Below, in pieces: positions 1-6,249 of a stretch of DNA of 9,263 bases. How positions within the stretch are numbered: position 1 is the stretch's first letter; each line of letters starts with the position of its first letter. The notes under the pieces were generated by a model. It saw nothing but the letters and a program-made list of their open reading frames with translations. It searched no databases and had not been told where the DNA came from. This DNA is from an uncultured Eubacteriales bacterium (GTDB lineage Bacteria > Bacillota_A > Clostridia > Oscillospirales > Oscillospiraceae): the NCBI GenBank assembly GCA_949742895.1, contig CATJRT010000124.1, positions 1-9,263 on the forward strand, read 5' to 3'. The translations under genes and the position numbers were made by a program.

Positions 1-2
1 AC

Positions 3-806
3 TTCGCTGAAATTGACACCGCCGTTACTGAACTGCAATCGCATATGGAGGACGGCAACAGCCTCGACCCCACGCGGGTCAAGGCTGTTTTTTACACTCT
101 GTACTTCGGCGGCGAGGCCCCGGAGATTGAAAAATTCCTGGACTGCTTCGTGACCTATGAGGAGCGAACCCGGACGGTCCCGGTGGAGGGCAGCGACCCA
201 CCGACGGAGGTGGAGGAAGCCTACACCGTGCCCGTCCCGGTCACGGATATAAATAAGGTATACCAGGCAATCACCGCCAACCTGGGTACGACCGTCCCGG
301 ACGATCTGCCGTCCAACGTGGACAGTGTGTACAGCTTGGTCAAGAACGGCTACCCCAGCCTGCCGGAGGGCGGCGGTTTCGAGGGCGCCGACGTGCCCTT
401 CGTTGGGACAGATGGCTTTTGTTCCCCCGTTGGCGCGAACTGGCGGAGCATCGTCACCTCTGAATTCGGAGGGCGGCTCGACCCCATCACCGGCAAACGC
501 GACGGCCACACCGGGATGGACCTCGCCGTCCCCACCGGCACACCCGTCCGGGCGGCGCTGGGCGGGACCGTGACCACGGCCACCTACCACTCCAGCTACG
601 GGTATTACGTGATGGTGGACCACGGGAACGGGCTGTCCACCCTCTACGCCCACAACTCGCGACTGATGGTGAAGGTGGGCCAGACAGTGGAGGCCGGAAC
701 CGTGGTGTCCCTGTCCGGCTCCACTGGACGGTCCACCGGGCCCCACCTGCATTTCGAGGTTCGGGTCAACGGCCAGAGGACGAACCCAAGAAATTATTTG
801 CCATGA
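3..806 (+). CDS. M23-family peptidoglycan endopeptidase of a conjugative element (CD1108-like), 5'-truncated by the window
   Basis: The frame is open from the first codon at position 3, so the gene starts upstream; the ATG at 45 is only an internal Met. About 267 residues are visible. Counting from position 3, the last ~115 residues are a LytM/M23 zinc metallopeptidase domain. It has the GGRLDP-TGK lead-in, HTGMD (zinc ligands H169 and D173), LYAH (H217) and HLHFE (H248, H250), so the catalytic set is complete. The preceding ~130 residues (FYTLYFGG, DCFVTYEER, VP-VTDINKVY) match what I recall of the CD1108 family of mobile-element proteins of Tn1549-type elements. M23 enzymes cleave peptide cross-links of peptidoglycan, and here the enzyme probably makes room for the mating channel at the cell surface. 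A signal peptide or membrane anchor would lie in the missing N-terminus. The next gene follows after 13 nt, suggesting one operon. The M23 call is firm; the CD1108 assignment is from memory. Confidence 0.93.
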   Translation, partial: FAEIDTAVTELQSHMEDGNSLDPTRVKAVFYTLYFGGEAPEIEKFLDCFVTYEERTRTVPVEGSDPPTEVEEAYTVPVPVTDINKVYQAITANLGTTVPDDLPSNVDSVYSLVKNGYPSLPEGGGFEGADVPFVGTDGFCSPVGANWRSIVTSEFGGRLDPITGKRDGHTGMDLAVPTGTPVRAALGGTVTTATYHSSYGYYVMVDHGNGLSTLYAHNSRLMVKVGQTVEAGTVVSLSGSTGRSTGPHLHFEVRVNGQRTNPRNYLP

Positions 807-819
807 GGAGAACAACAAG

Positions 820-2049
820 ATGAGTCAATTTGATATTCGCCGTGTTGCCGAGGGCCTCACCGCCTATGCCATTGAGCGGCAGCACGGTTGGGAACGACAC
901 CAGCCAGACGGTACGCCACCTTGGTCAGAACAGCGCAGGTTCTGGACGGACGCCATTTTCCAAGGCATGGCGCGGCTGAACGGTCTGGAGCCGGACCCGG
1001 CGCTGATGGAGCACTTTGACCGTGAGTTGGAACAGGCCCGCAGTTGTTATTTCTTCGTCCCGGCCACACGGCAGGCGCAAAGGGACACCATTCTGGAGCT
1101 ACGGCGTTTCGTGTCCGCGCTGGAGGCCACCGGCGATGACCGGCGGCGACAGGTCGACGTGGTTTGGAAACTGTTCGAGGATATGTCCTCCCACCTCCCA
1201 TGGGCGGGCAAGGACAGCGGTTTGGATTTTGCCCGCGACGAGGCGGAACGGGCGCTGGTGCGCATGACTGCCCAGATGCCGATCCGCTTTACCCGCGTCC
1301 TGCTGGGCGGTGATGCCGGGCCGCACTGGGCCAGTGGTTTCGTCTCTGGCGCTGTGACCGGCGCCGAGGCGGTCAAACAAACCACGGTGTATCAGGACGC
1401 CGTTCGGAACTACCCGGAGATCAAGAACTGGCCCGCCCTCTGTACTGTTTACGTTGGGCGCGGCCTGCCCGCTGCTCTGGGGTCCGTGGACGCCTCCGAG
1501 TTTGACCTGGAGATCATGAACCGGGTTGGGGATAAATTCCTTGACCAGCGCGGTATCCGCTGGCTGGGCGGTCCCTACCAGATGACCATTCCCTCTCCGG
1601 CGGAGATAGTCGAGGCAGAGACATCAGAAGACTGGAAGTCAATACAGTATCCGCTTCTCCATGGGAGCCGTTCACTGACAGCCGCAGATTTGGATGTTCA
1701 GGAGAAAATCGGTGCGGAGGACGGTCGGATTGATTTCTGCCTGGACGTCCTTGCAGATGAGGAAACCGTATTCGGCAGGCAGTTGTCCAGTGAAGAGGAG
1801 GAGTCTTATATCCAGTCATATACATCCTACCTTGAAGACGCAGGCCAGGTCGATGATACGCTGGATGTTGTGGTGAGATCACCTGGCGGGGATGAGTGGT
1901 TTTCCTGTGCCCTCACGGAGGAAACCAGAGAATCGCTCAAATGGAAGATGGACGCTTTCTGTGTTGAGATGTATGGAGAGCATCTGCCGGAACCCTCGGA
2001 GCTGCAGCAAGACGAGTCCTCCTCCATCCAGATAGGGCCTGCCATGTAA
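820..2049 (+). CDS. Hypothetical mobile-element protein, unique N-terminus plus shared C-terminal WKMD module (409 aa)
   Basis: The ATG at 820 is preceded by AGGAGA and lies 13 nt after the M23 gene stop, so start and co-transcription are well supported. I do not recognise residues 1-285. They are soluble-looking, rich in Trp, Arg and acidic residues, with no signal peptide, membrane segment or enzyme motif that I can name. From about residue 286 (LTAADLD) to 395 the protein resembles the C-terminal half of the 268-aa protein encoded at 2337-3143. Both have an acidic linker, a (D/N)F-L-V stretch, a second strand-like L-V-V/L-V-D-L segment, then a helix containing LKWKMD-FC (W375) or LRWKMDEYC. 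The last residues are an acidic, Ser-rich tail ending GPAM; the 268-aa protein ends GPVM. Function is unknown. Its place among transfer genes suggests an accessory role in conjugation, element maintenance or host interference, which is inference only. Confidence 0.85.
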   Translation: MSQFDIRRVAEGLTAYAIERQHGWERHQPDGTPPWSEQRRFWTDAIFQGMARLNGLEPDPALMEHFDRELEQARSCYFFVPATRQAQRDTILELRRFVSALEATGDDRRRQVDVVWKLFEDMSSHLPWAGKDSGLDFARDEAERALVRMTAQMPIRFTRVLLGGDAGPHWASGFVSGAVTGAEAVKQTTVYQDAVRNYPEIKNWPALCTVYVGRGLPAALGSVDASEFDLEIMNRVGDKFLDQRGIRWLGGPYQMTIPSPAEIVEAETSEDWKSIQYPLLHGSRSLTAADLDVQEKIGAEDGRIDFCLDVLADEETVFGRQLSSEEEESYIQSYTSYLEDAGQVDDTLDVVVRSPGGDEWFSCALTEETRESLKWKMDAFCVEMYGEHLPEPSELQQDESSSIQIGPAM

Positions 2050-2067
2050 GATTGGAGGAAACACGAA

Positions 2068-2340
2068 ATGGAGAAAACCGAACTGACGCTGTCCCTGGAC
2101 AGTGAGAAGATGGATGCGCTGGCGTACTACCTGAAAAAGGAGAACGCCACCGCGCAGAGCAAAATGGACGAGGCCCTGCGGCAGCTCTATGAGGCCGCGG
2201 TGCCGGAGGCGGTGCGGGAGTTCCTGGATGCCAAGTCTGCGCCTCCCAAACCCAAGCGCCCGCCCCGGCCCAGCCAGCCCAAGGCCACGGTGATCAAAGC
2301 GTCGGCGGTCGCTGAGACCCAGGAGGAGGGCGGTACATGA
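2068..2340 (+). CDS. Small ribbon-helix-helix-like protein, DUF6103-like (module A, 90 aa)
   Basis: The ATG at 2068 has GGAGG 9 nt upstream and lies 18 nt after the previous stop. Residues 4-10 (ELTLSLD) would be a beta strand, followed by helices at about 12-25 (KMDALAYYLKKE) and 29-44 (AQSKMDEALRQLYE). That is the strand-helix-helix order of ribbon-helix-helix DNA-binding proteins. Residues 58-75 are Pro/Lys/Arg-rich and look disordered. The family resembles what I recall as DUF6103, common in Tn1549-like elements, but I cannot confirm this. The N-terminal ~60 residues resemble residues 5-60 of the 227-aa protein at 3180-3863: L-T-x-x-LD, ALA, KKE, and a (V/L)PE-V turn. The stop codon overlaps the next start in ATGA, so the two genes are translationally coupled. 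Their products correspond to modules fused in the 227-aa protein, hinting that they act together. DNA binding is inferred from the predicted fold only. Confidence 0.82.
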   Translation: MEKTELTLSLDSEKMDALAYYLKKENATAQSKMDEALRQLYEAAVPEAVREFLDAKSAPPKPKRPPRPSQPKATVIKASAVAETQEEGGT

Positions 2341-3143
2341 GCGCCGTGTTTCGTGTGGTGGAGAACGGCACCGAGCAGTGCTTCCAGACGGAGCACAACT
2401 TGGAGCTGCTGGACGCCGCCCGACTGCTGCGGGACTACCTCGAACATTGGAAGTCGCTGAACACAAAAACGTTCACCGAAATGTTCCCAGCGTGGGAACA
2501 GATCAGCACAGAGGAGTTCCACCGGCAGGCCGCAGTGCGCATGGAGAACACCGGCGAGGTGGCGGGGGCCTTCGACTTGGATTTTGATAAGCGGGAATTT
2601 TCCGCTGTCAACATCATGGACGGCTGGAAGACCTTTGCCATGGGCGATGTGTGCGCCGCCGCTGACTGTGCCTTCCGGGAGGAGGGTGTGGGTCGGGATG
2701 AGCAGTGGAATCGGTTGCTGGATAACCTGGAGAAAAAAGAAATCACCTCGGCGGGCCACCTCTCCGCACAGAACGTGTCCTTCTCGGAGGAGATCATTGA
2801 GGTGGACGCCCTGCTGAATTTCTATCTGCAAGTTGATTTCGATGCAGGCACAGAAATCGGTCTCTACACCTGCACCGCCGAGAACGACAACTGCCTGAAC
2901 GTCTACGCCAACTACGACATGGCGGCGGGTGCGGTCTGTGACGAGTTGGAGGTTGACCTGCACCGGGCGGACGGGCGCGAGGAGGCGGTGCCGTATACAC
3001 TCAACGCCGCCGAGAAGGAAGTCCTGCGGTGGAAGATGGACGAGTACTGCCAACGCCAGACCGGGCAGACGCTGGAGGAGTACAGCGCCCAGCTGCTGGC
3101 GGAGGCGCAGGAGCTGGAACCACCAGACGGCCCGGTGATGTGA
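2337..3143 (+). CDS. Hypothetical mobile-element protein with modules B and C (268 aa)
   Basis: The ATG at 2337 overlaps the preceding stop (ATGA) and a GGAGGAGGG run lies just upstream, so start and coupling are clear. Residues 1-140 (module B) align by eye with residues 70-212 of the 227-aa protein at 3180-3863. Shared points are FRVVENG / LRITQDG, LLDAARLLRDYL / LDALHAAVRLRSFL, FDLDFDKREFS / LDINLDRSEFS, and WKTFAMGDV / WLKYAVPDV. Residues about 140-255 (module C) align with the C-terminus of the 409-aa protein, including LRWKMDEYC (W232-C238). The protein is acidic and has no membrane segment or signal peptide. I recognise no catalytic motif, and similar proteins in gut Clostridia elements are, to my knowledge, uncharacterised. 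It could be a structural adaptor or regulator working with the small protein encoded just upstream. No function should be assigned. Confidence 0.85.
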   Translation: MSAVFRVVENGTEQCFQTEHNLELLDAARLLRDYLEHWKSLNTKTFTEMFPAWEQISTEEFHRQAAVRMENTGEVAGAFDLDFDKREFSAVNIMDGWKTFAMGDVCAAADCAFREEGVGRDEQWNRLLDNLEKKEITSAGHLSAQNVSFSEEIIEVDALLNFYLQVDFDAGTEIGLYTCTAENDNCLNVYANYDMAAGAVCDELEVDLHRADGREEAVPYTLNAAEKEVLRWKMDEYCQRQTGQTLEEYSAQLLAEAQELEPPDGPVM

Positions 3144-3179
3144 CGTGTCACTGACCCAAAAATTTGAAAGAGGTGCAAT

Positions 3180-3863
3180 ATGAGTTTGCGAAGTATCACC
3201 GTCTACCTGGACGAGCCCTGGTATAACGCGCTGGCCCGTCAGGCAAAAAAAGAGGACATGACCGTGGAGGAAAAGCTGGAAGATTGTCTGGATGCTCTGA
3301 TTGAGCAGCTCCCGGAGCGAGTATGGGATAGGGTCAGCCGGGAGGTCTGGGAGGAGCATCAGCGGGAGCTGGAAGCGTCCCGCCGCTGCTCTGTTCTGCG
3401 CATCACCCAGGACGGCAGGACGGACCATCTGCTGACTGAGGGCGCGGCATCCTTGGATGCGCTTCACGCCGCCGTGCGCCTGCGGTCCTTTCTGCTGTCC
3501 AAGGCCGGTAATCCCTCTCTGAAATTTGCCGAGACGCTCCACGGCACGGTGGACATCGCGCCGGAGGTGTTCCAGGAAAACGCCGAGGAACTGCGACAGG
3601 GTGCCGGACAGACAGTCGCCGCGCTGGATATAAATCTGGACCGCAGTGAGTTCTCCATGCTGGACACGGAGGGCGGGCATTGGTTGAAGTACGCGGTGCC
3701 GGATGTGCTCTCCGCCCTGTGGCACTCCCAGCGCAACCCCAGCCTGACCAGTGAACAGCAGCAGACCATCTTCGACTCGCGGCTGGATGGCTTGGAGATT
3801 TTCACACCCGAGGCCCTCGACATGGAGGAGGACACGTCCTCCGAGATGGAGCTGTCCATGTGA
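3180..3863 (+). CDS. Hypothetical fusion protein: module A (ribbon-helix-helix-like) plus module B (227 aa)
   Basis: The ATG at 3180 has AGGTG 4 nt upstream (AAAGAGGTGCAAT-ATG); the gap from the previous gene is 36 nt. Residues 5-10 (SITVYL) form a strand, and 12-25 and 29-43 form helices, as in the 90-aa protein at 2068-2340, followed by a charged helix (48-68). Residues 70-212 match module B of the 268-aa protein; the LDINLDRSEFS segment at 149-159 is the clearest anchor. The protein ends shortly after the point where module C would begin (EIFTPEALDMEED), in an acidic tail. It therefore looks like a fused version of the two overlapping upstream genes lacking module C. It is the last gene before a 407-bp non-coding region and probably the end of the upstream operon. 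No enzyme motif is visible. DNA or relaxosome binding is possible through the N-terminal module but not demonstrated. Confidence 0.84.
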   Translation: MSLRSITVYLDEPWYNALARQAKKEDMTVEEKLEDCLDALIEQLPERVWDRVSREVWEEHQRELEASRRCSVLRITQDGRTDHLLTEGAASLDALHAAVRLRSFLLSKAGNPSLKFAETLHGTVDIAPEVFQENAEELRQGAGQTVAALDINLDRSEFSMLDTEGGHWLKYAVPDVLSALWHSQRNPSLTSEQQQTIFDSRLDGLEIFTPEALDMEEDTSSEMELSM

Positions 3864-3901
3864 CGCCCCATCCCTGCCCCCGTGCGCCCCCGTGTCCCGC
3901 T

Positions 3902-3936
3902 TTCCCCGGCGAGGCGGACAGCAACCCGCCGGGGAA
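3902..3936. repeat. Inverted repeat, 10-bp perfect arms, 15-nt loop
   Basis: TTCCCCGGCG at 3902-3911 is repeated inverted as CGCCGGGGAA at 3927-3936. It begins about 40 bp after the last stop codon of the upstream operon. The position would suit transcription termination, but no T-run follows on the plus strand, so it is not a standard intrinsic terminator. It may be part of the transfer origin. Confidence 0.7.
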
Positions 3937-4032
3937 CCGGGGCGCGACGTCGGCCCCTTCCTGCGCCAACGTGAGGGGCAGCGCAGAGGCCGGACAGGGC
4001 AATTCAGAGGTTCGATTTTGGTGCGGGATAAA

Positions 4033-4061
4033 GTCCGGGGGTCAAGGGCGCTCCCCCGGAC
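4033..4061. repeat. Inverted repeat, 9-bp perfect arms, 11-nt loop
   Basis: GTCCGGGGG at 4033-4041 pairs with CCCCCGGAC at 4053-4061. The stem is almost all G:C. No T-tract follows, so a protein-binding or oriT hairpin is as likely as a terminator. The left arm overlaps the first GGGGGTCA repeat. Confidence 0.65.
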
Positions 4062-4073
4062 GGGTCACACCGC

Positions 4074-4086
4074 CCCGCAATGCGGG
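4074..4086. repeat. Compact palindrome CCCGCA-A-TGCGGG
   Basis: Six-bp arms around a single central base at 4080. The one-base centre makes a stable hairpin unlikely and favours a duplex binding site for a dimeric protein, such as a ribbon-helix-helix regulator. Chance occurrence in GC-rich DNA is possible. Confidence 0.45.
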
Positions 4087-4128
4087 TCGGCACGGGGGCT
4101 TTCGGGCTTTCTATGCGGACCTCTGAGC

Positions 4129-4168
4129 GGGGGTCACATTTGGGCCACGGGGATGAGAACGGGGGTCA
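4129..4168. repeat. Direct repeats GGGGGTCA
   Basis: GGGGGTCA occurs at 4129-4136 and 4161-4168, 32 bp apart (about three helical turns), with a further copy at 4037-4044. Iterated same-face copies upstream of mobilisation genes could be binding sites for the accessory protein. The G-rich core is short, so statistical support is limited. Confidence 0.4.
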
Positions 4169-4180
4169 TACCATGCGAGA

Positions 4181-4223
4181 ATCCCCACCGTGTCGCCGCT
4201 TTCGCGGGGATGACGGTGGGGAT
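4181..4223. repeat. Long inverted repeat, 11-bp perfect arms; best oriT candidate
   Basis: ATCCCCACCGT at 4181-4191 is exactly inverted as ACGGTGGGGAT at 4213-4223, with a 21-nt spacer. Inside the spacer CCGC (4196-4199) and GCGG (4204-4207) can form a second small hairpin with a TTTC loop. This is the longest perfect symmetry in the region and lies 48 bp upstream of the ribbon-helix-helix gene. Relaxase oriT sites of MobP/MobQ type commonly have such an inverted repeat beside the nick site. The nick position is not identifiable by eye. Confidence 0.6.
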
Positions 4224-4234
4224 ATCAGCTCAAA

Positions 4235-4252
4235 TTGGCCCACTTTGGCCAA
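4235..4252. promoter_or_regulatory. Putative operator, TTGGCC-6-GGCCAA, before the ribbon-helix-helix gene
   Basis: TTGGCC at 4235-4240 and GGCCAA at 4247-4252 form an inverted repeat centred about 27 bp before the ATG at 4271 and just upstream of the Shine-Dalgarno. TTGGCC is also repeated directly at 4245-4250. Ribbon-helix-helix accessory proteins often repress their own operon through such sites. I found no clear -35/-10 pair around it, so the operator role is a guess. Confidence 0.35.
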
Positions 4253-4270
4253 CAGAATAGGAGGAGCATT

Positions 4271-4678
4271 ATGCCCAGAGAAAAAGTGAAATTCGCCCTG
4301 CGGATCAAGCCAGAGACACAGGAGTTGGTTCGCGAGTGGTACCCCAAGGACAACTGCCAGAGCCAGAACGAGTTCATTGAGAACGCCATCCATTTTTATG
4401 TGGAGCACCTGTCTGCGCAGGAGAGTTCCCGGTTCCTGCCGTCCGCGCTGGTCGACGCTTTGCAGGCCACGGTGAAGAACAGCGAGAATCGTATTGCGCG
4501 GCTGCTGTTCAAGGAAACTGTTGAGCTGAGCATGATGATGCACGTGCTGGCGGAGGGGCTGGAAATCAACACCGACCAGTTGGATAACCTGCGCTGGCAG
4601 TGTGTGCAGGAGGTCAAGAAGACAAACGGTTCCATCACGTTCAAAGACACCCTCATGGAGCATCAGGGCGAGGTGTGA
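4271..4678 (+). CDS. Ribbon-helix-helix relaxosome accessory protein (MobC-like), 135 aa
   Basis: The ATG at 4271 follows AGGAGG-AG (from 4259) at normal spacing. The frame also opens at a GTG at 4235, but that codon sits inside the operator-like palindrome and has no ribosome binding site, so 4271 is chosen. Residues 5-14 (KVKFALRIKP) form the strand; residues 15-24 (ETQELVREWY) and 31-47 (SQNEFIENAIHFYVEHL) form the two helices of a ribbon-helix-helix fold. Residues 55-115 are predominantly helical and could mediate oligomerisation or contact with the relaxase. Small proteins of this kind immediately upstream of relaxase genes bind oriT and stimulate nicking; that role is inferred here from fold and position. 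It is followed by 137 nt before the relaxase. DNA-binding fold fairly sure, MobC-type function probable. Confidence 0.85.
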   Translation: MPREKVKFALRIKPETQELVREWYPKDNCQSQNEFIENAIHFYVEHLSAQESSRFLPSALVDALQATVKNSENRIARLLFKETVELSMMMHVLAEGLEINTDQLDNLRWQCVQEVKKTNGSITFKDTLMEHQGEV

Positions 4679-4701
4679 CCGCACGAAAAAACAAACCGTC
4701 C

Positions 4702-4727
4702 GCCAAGGGGGTGTTATACCCTCTGGC
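4702..4727 (+). repeat. Hairpin between accessory gene and relaxase gene
   Basis: AGGGGGT (4706-4712) pairs with ACCCTCT (4718-4724) across the 5-nt loop GTTAT, with one G:T pair. The stem extends by GCC/GGC beyond a single bulged A at 4705. It lies 24 nt after the accessory gene stop and 88 nt before the relaxase start. It could be an attenuating or translation-controlling RNA hairpin, or a second component of the transfer origin. The rest of the 137-bp gap holds an A/T-rich patch (about 4775-4789) but no promoter I trust. Confidence 0.5.
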
Positions 4728-4801
4728 TGGCCCGAGCCTTGGTTCACAGTGGCCTGCCCTGAACGTAGTCATCCTAAGATTTTTTAGTACAGAGGGAAAA
4801 C

Positions 4802-4818
4802 GGAGGTGAGCAGCTACG
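4802..4818 (+). promoter_or_regulatory. Shine-Dalgarno and putative ACG start of the relaxase gene
   Basis: GGAGGTGAG at 4802-4810 is a near-ideal ribosome binding site, 9 nt from the end of GGAGG to codon 4816. That codon is ACG, not ATG. It is followed by codons for PRVIFKCPHIK, which is how I recall MobP3-type relaxases beginning after their Met. An in-frame TGA at 4807 rules out any start further upstream, so the full N-terminus can only begin at 4810-4816. Confidence 0.6.
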
Positions 4819-6246
4819 CCGCGCGTTATTTTCAAGTGCCCACACATCAAGGGCGGTGGAAAGTCCGCCGCCCATCTGAGTAACTACGTCAAGTACGCCG
4901 CAACCCGTGAAGGGGTGGAGCGCATCGACCCAGGGCAGGTGGCGCTGCCCGCCACCCAAAAACAAATCGAGTTGGTGGAGCAGCTCCTCCGTGACTTTCC
5001 CTCCAGCCGCAGGCTTTTTGAGCATGAGGACTTCCGCGCAGCGCCTACGCGCGGCAACGCTTCCGAGTTCATCACACGTGCTATCGAGGACAACTATGAG
5101 CAAATCGCTCAGAAAGAAAACTACGTGGACTACATTGCCAACCGTCCGAGAGTGCAGAAGGTTGGGGCGCATGGTCTGTTCACTGCCAGTGATGAACCGC
5201 TGGTGCTGTCCAAGGTGGCGGACGAGGTTGCCAACCATCCTGGTGTGGTCTGGCTACCCATCATCTCCCTCACGCGGGAGGATGCAGCGCGGCTGGGCTA
5301 CGACAATGCCGAACGCTGGCGAGAATCGCTCTCCCAGATGATTCCGCCAATGGCAAAGGCCATGAAGATACCACTGGACCAGTTTCGTTGGTACGCTGCC
5401 TTCCACGATGAAGGTCACCACCCCCACATCCACATGGTCTGCTACAGCGCTGACGGCAAATCCGGGTTCCTCACCAAACAGGGTATTGCGGACATCAAGT
5501 CCAAACTGGCAAAGAATATTTTTGATCAGGACCTCATCGCCATCTACCAGCGCCAGACCCAGCGGCGGGACGAGCTCACCCAGGACGCCGGAGTTGTCAT
5601 GCGCCAGCTCGTCACTGAGATGCAGAGCGGGACGTTGGAGAACCGTCGTATCGGGCAGCTCATGACGGAGCTGGCCCAGCGCCTGCGGAATACGTCGGGC
5701 AAAAAGCAGTACGGTTACCTGTCCCCGCCGCTGAAGTCGCTGGTGGACAAAATCGTGGATGAGCTGGAGCAGGACCCTCGCATTGCCGCCGCCTACGATT
5801 TGTGGTACCGGGAGCGAGAAGAAGTGCTGCGCACCTACAAGGACGATCTGCCGGACCGTGTCCCGCTTTCCCGGCAGAAGGAGTTCAAGCGGATCAAGAA
5901 CATCATCATCGGCGAGGCGGCGAAGTTGGGAGACGTGTCGCAGGAGGTTGAAACGACCCACGCTGGCAATGGCACCGATGGCGACAGCGATGCTGGACAG
6001 CCGAAGCATGAGCCGTCACCCACTCCGTCAGCCAAGCCAAAGGCAACGGTGCCGCTGGGTGCGGTGGCGAAGTCCGCTGCATCGCTGCTCTACCAGGTAG
6101 GCCGGATCTTTGAGGGCCAGCGCCCACGGCCCGCCGCCGGTCCCCGCGTGGAGGTGGACAGCAAGCTCAAACGGAAGATACGTGAGAAGAAGATCGCCAT
6201 GGGACATAAGCCGGATGACCATGAGGAGCAGGGACAGACCATGTGA
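4816..6246 (+). CDS. MobP-type (MobP3-like) conjugative relaxase, probable ACG start, 476 aa
   Basis: The relaxase would nick oriT, stay covalently bound to the 5' end through a tyrosine, and be exported with the strand. Numbering from the ACG at 4816, the N-terminus has HLSNYVKYAATR (20-31), with Y24 or Y27 the likely catalytic tyrosine. FHDEGHHPHIH (196-206) is the metal-binding histidine motif of MobP relaxases (H202, H204, H206; E199). Residues to about 300 complete the relaxase domain. The C-terminal part contains a charged helical stretch, a Pro/Ser-rich linker (about 390-415), and a conserved-looking basic tail (KLKRKIREKKIAMGHK). Only a GTG at 4915 offers a standard start, and it would remove the whole tyrosine motif, so I extend upstream. 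Relaxase identity is strong; the MobP3 subfamily is from memory. The gene is intact apart from the start codon, and a sequencing error there is possible. Confidence 0.9.
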   Translation, partial: TPRVIFKCPHIKGGGKSAAHLSNYVKYAATREGVERIDPGQVALPATQKQIELVEQLLRDFPSSRRLFEHEDFRAAPTRGNASEFITRAIEDNYEQIAQKENYVDYIANRPRVQKVGAHGLFTASDEPLVLSKVADEVANHPGVVWLPIISLTREDAARLGYDNAERWRESLSQMIPPMAKAMKIPLDQFRWYAAFHDEGHHPHIHMVCYSADGKSGFLTKQGIADIKSKLAKNIFDQDLIAIYQRQTQRRDELTQDAGVVMRQLVTEMQSGTLENRRIGQLMTELAQRLRNTSGKKQYGYLSPPLKSLVDKIVDELEQDPRIAAAYDLWYREREEVLRTYKDDLPDRVPLSRQKEFKRIKNIIIGEAAKLGDVSQEVETTHAGNGTDGDSDAGQPKHEPSPTPSAKPKATVPLGAVAKSAASLLYQVGRIFEGQRPRPAAGPRVEVDSKLKRKIREKKIAMGHKPDDHEEQGQTM

Positions 6247-6249
6247 AAC

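Larger units (their letters stand above)
3864..4270 (+). other. Structured non-coding region, candidate origin of transfer / control region
   Basis: These 407 bp lie between the upstream operon and the mobilisation genes. I see no convincing gene: the open frames here lack a ribosome binding site and recognisable protein sequence, and are expected in GC-rich DNA. Instead the stretch is dense in symmetry. There are perfect inverted repeats at 3902-3936, 4033-4061, 4074-4086, 4181-4223 and 4235-4252. GGGGGTCA is directly repeated at 4037, 4129 and 4161, and CGGGGATGA at 4148 and 4205. A position directly upstream of a ribbon-helix-helix gene and relaxase gene is typical for oriT in MobP/MobQ-type systems, where inverted repeats mark the accessory-protein and relaxase binding sites. 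I cannot name the nic site, and some hairpins may instead be terminators or RNA structures. Confidence 0.5.

Noticed and set aside
2187..3725. 512-codon open frame on the minus strand spanning three plus-strand genes
   Set aside because: It mirrors well-supported plus-strand genes with good ribosome binding sites and internal homology. The minus translation has no recognisable motifs, and long antisense frames are common in GC-rich coding DNA.
4005..4030. tRNA-like T-loop (GGTTCGATTTTGG)
   Set aside because: The flanking bases do not form the 5-bp T-stem and no anticodon or acceptor arms can be placed.
3902..4061. Intrinsic transcription terminators
   Set aside because: The hairpins at 3902 and 4033 are strong, but neither is followed by a T-run on either strand, so I report them as inverted repeats.
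3751..4260. Plus-strand open frames through the 3864-4270 gap (169, 88 and 69 codons)
   Set aside because: The products are Pro/Arg/Gly-rich and low in complexity, have no suitable ribosome binding site, and overlap strong inverted repeats.
4166..4747. 193-codon minus-strand frame over the ribbon-helix-helix gene
   Set aside because: A shadow of a gene with clear fold and start; no family resemblance.
4743..4771. Promoter before the relaxase (TTCACA with a -10 17 bp away)
   Set aside because: The -10 position reads TAGTCA, too poor a match to report.
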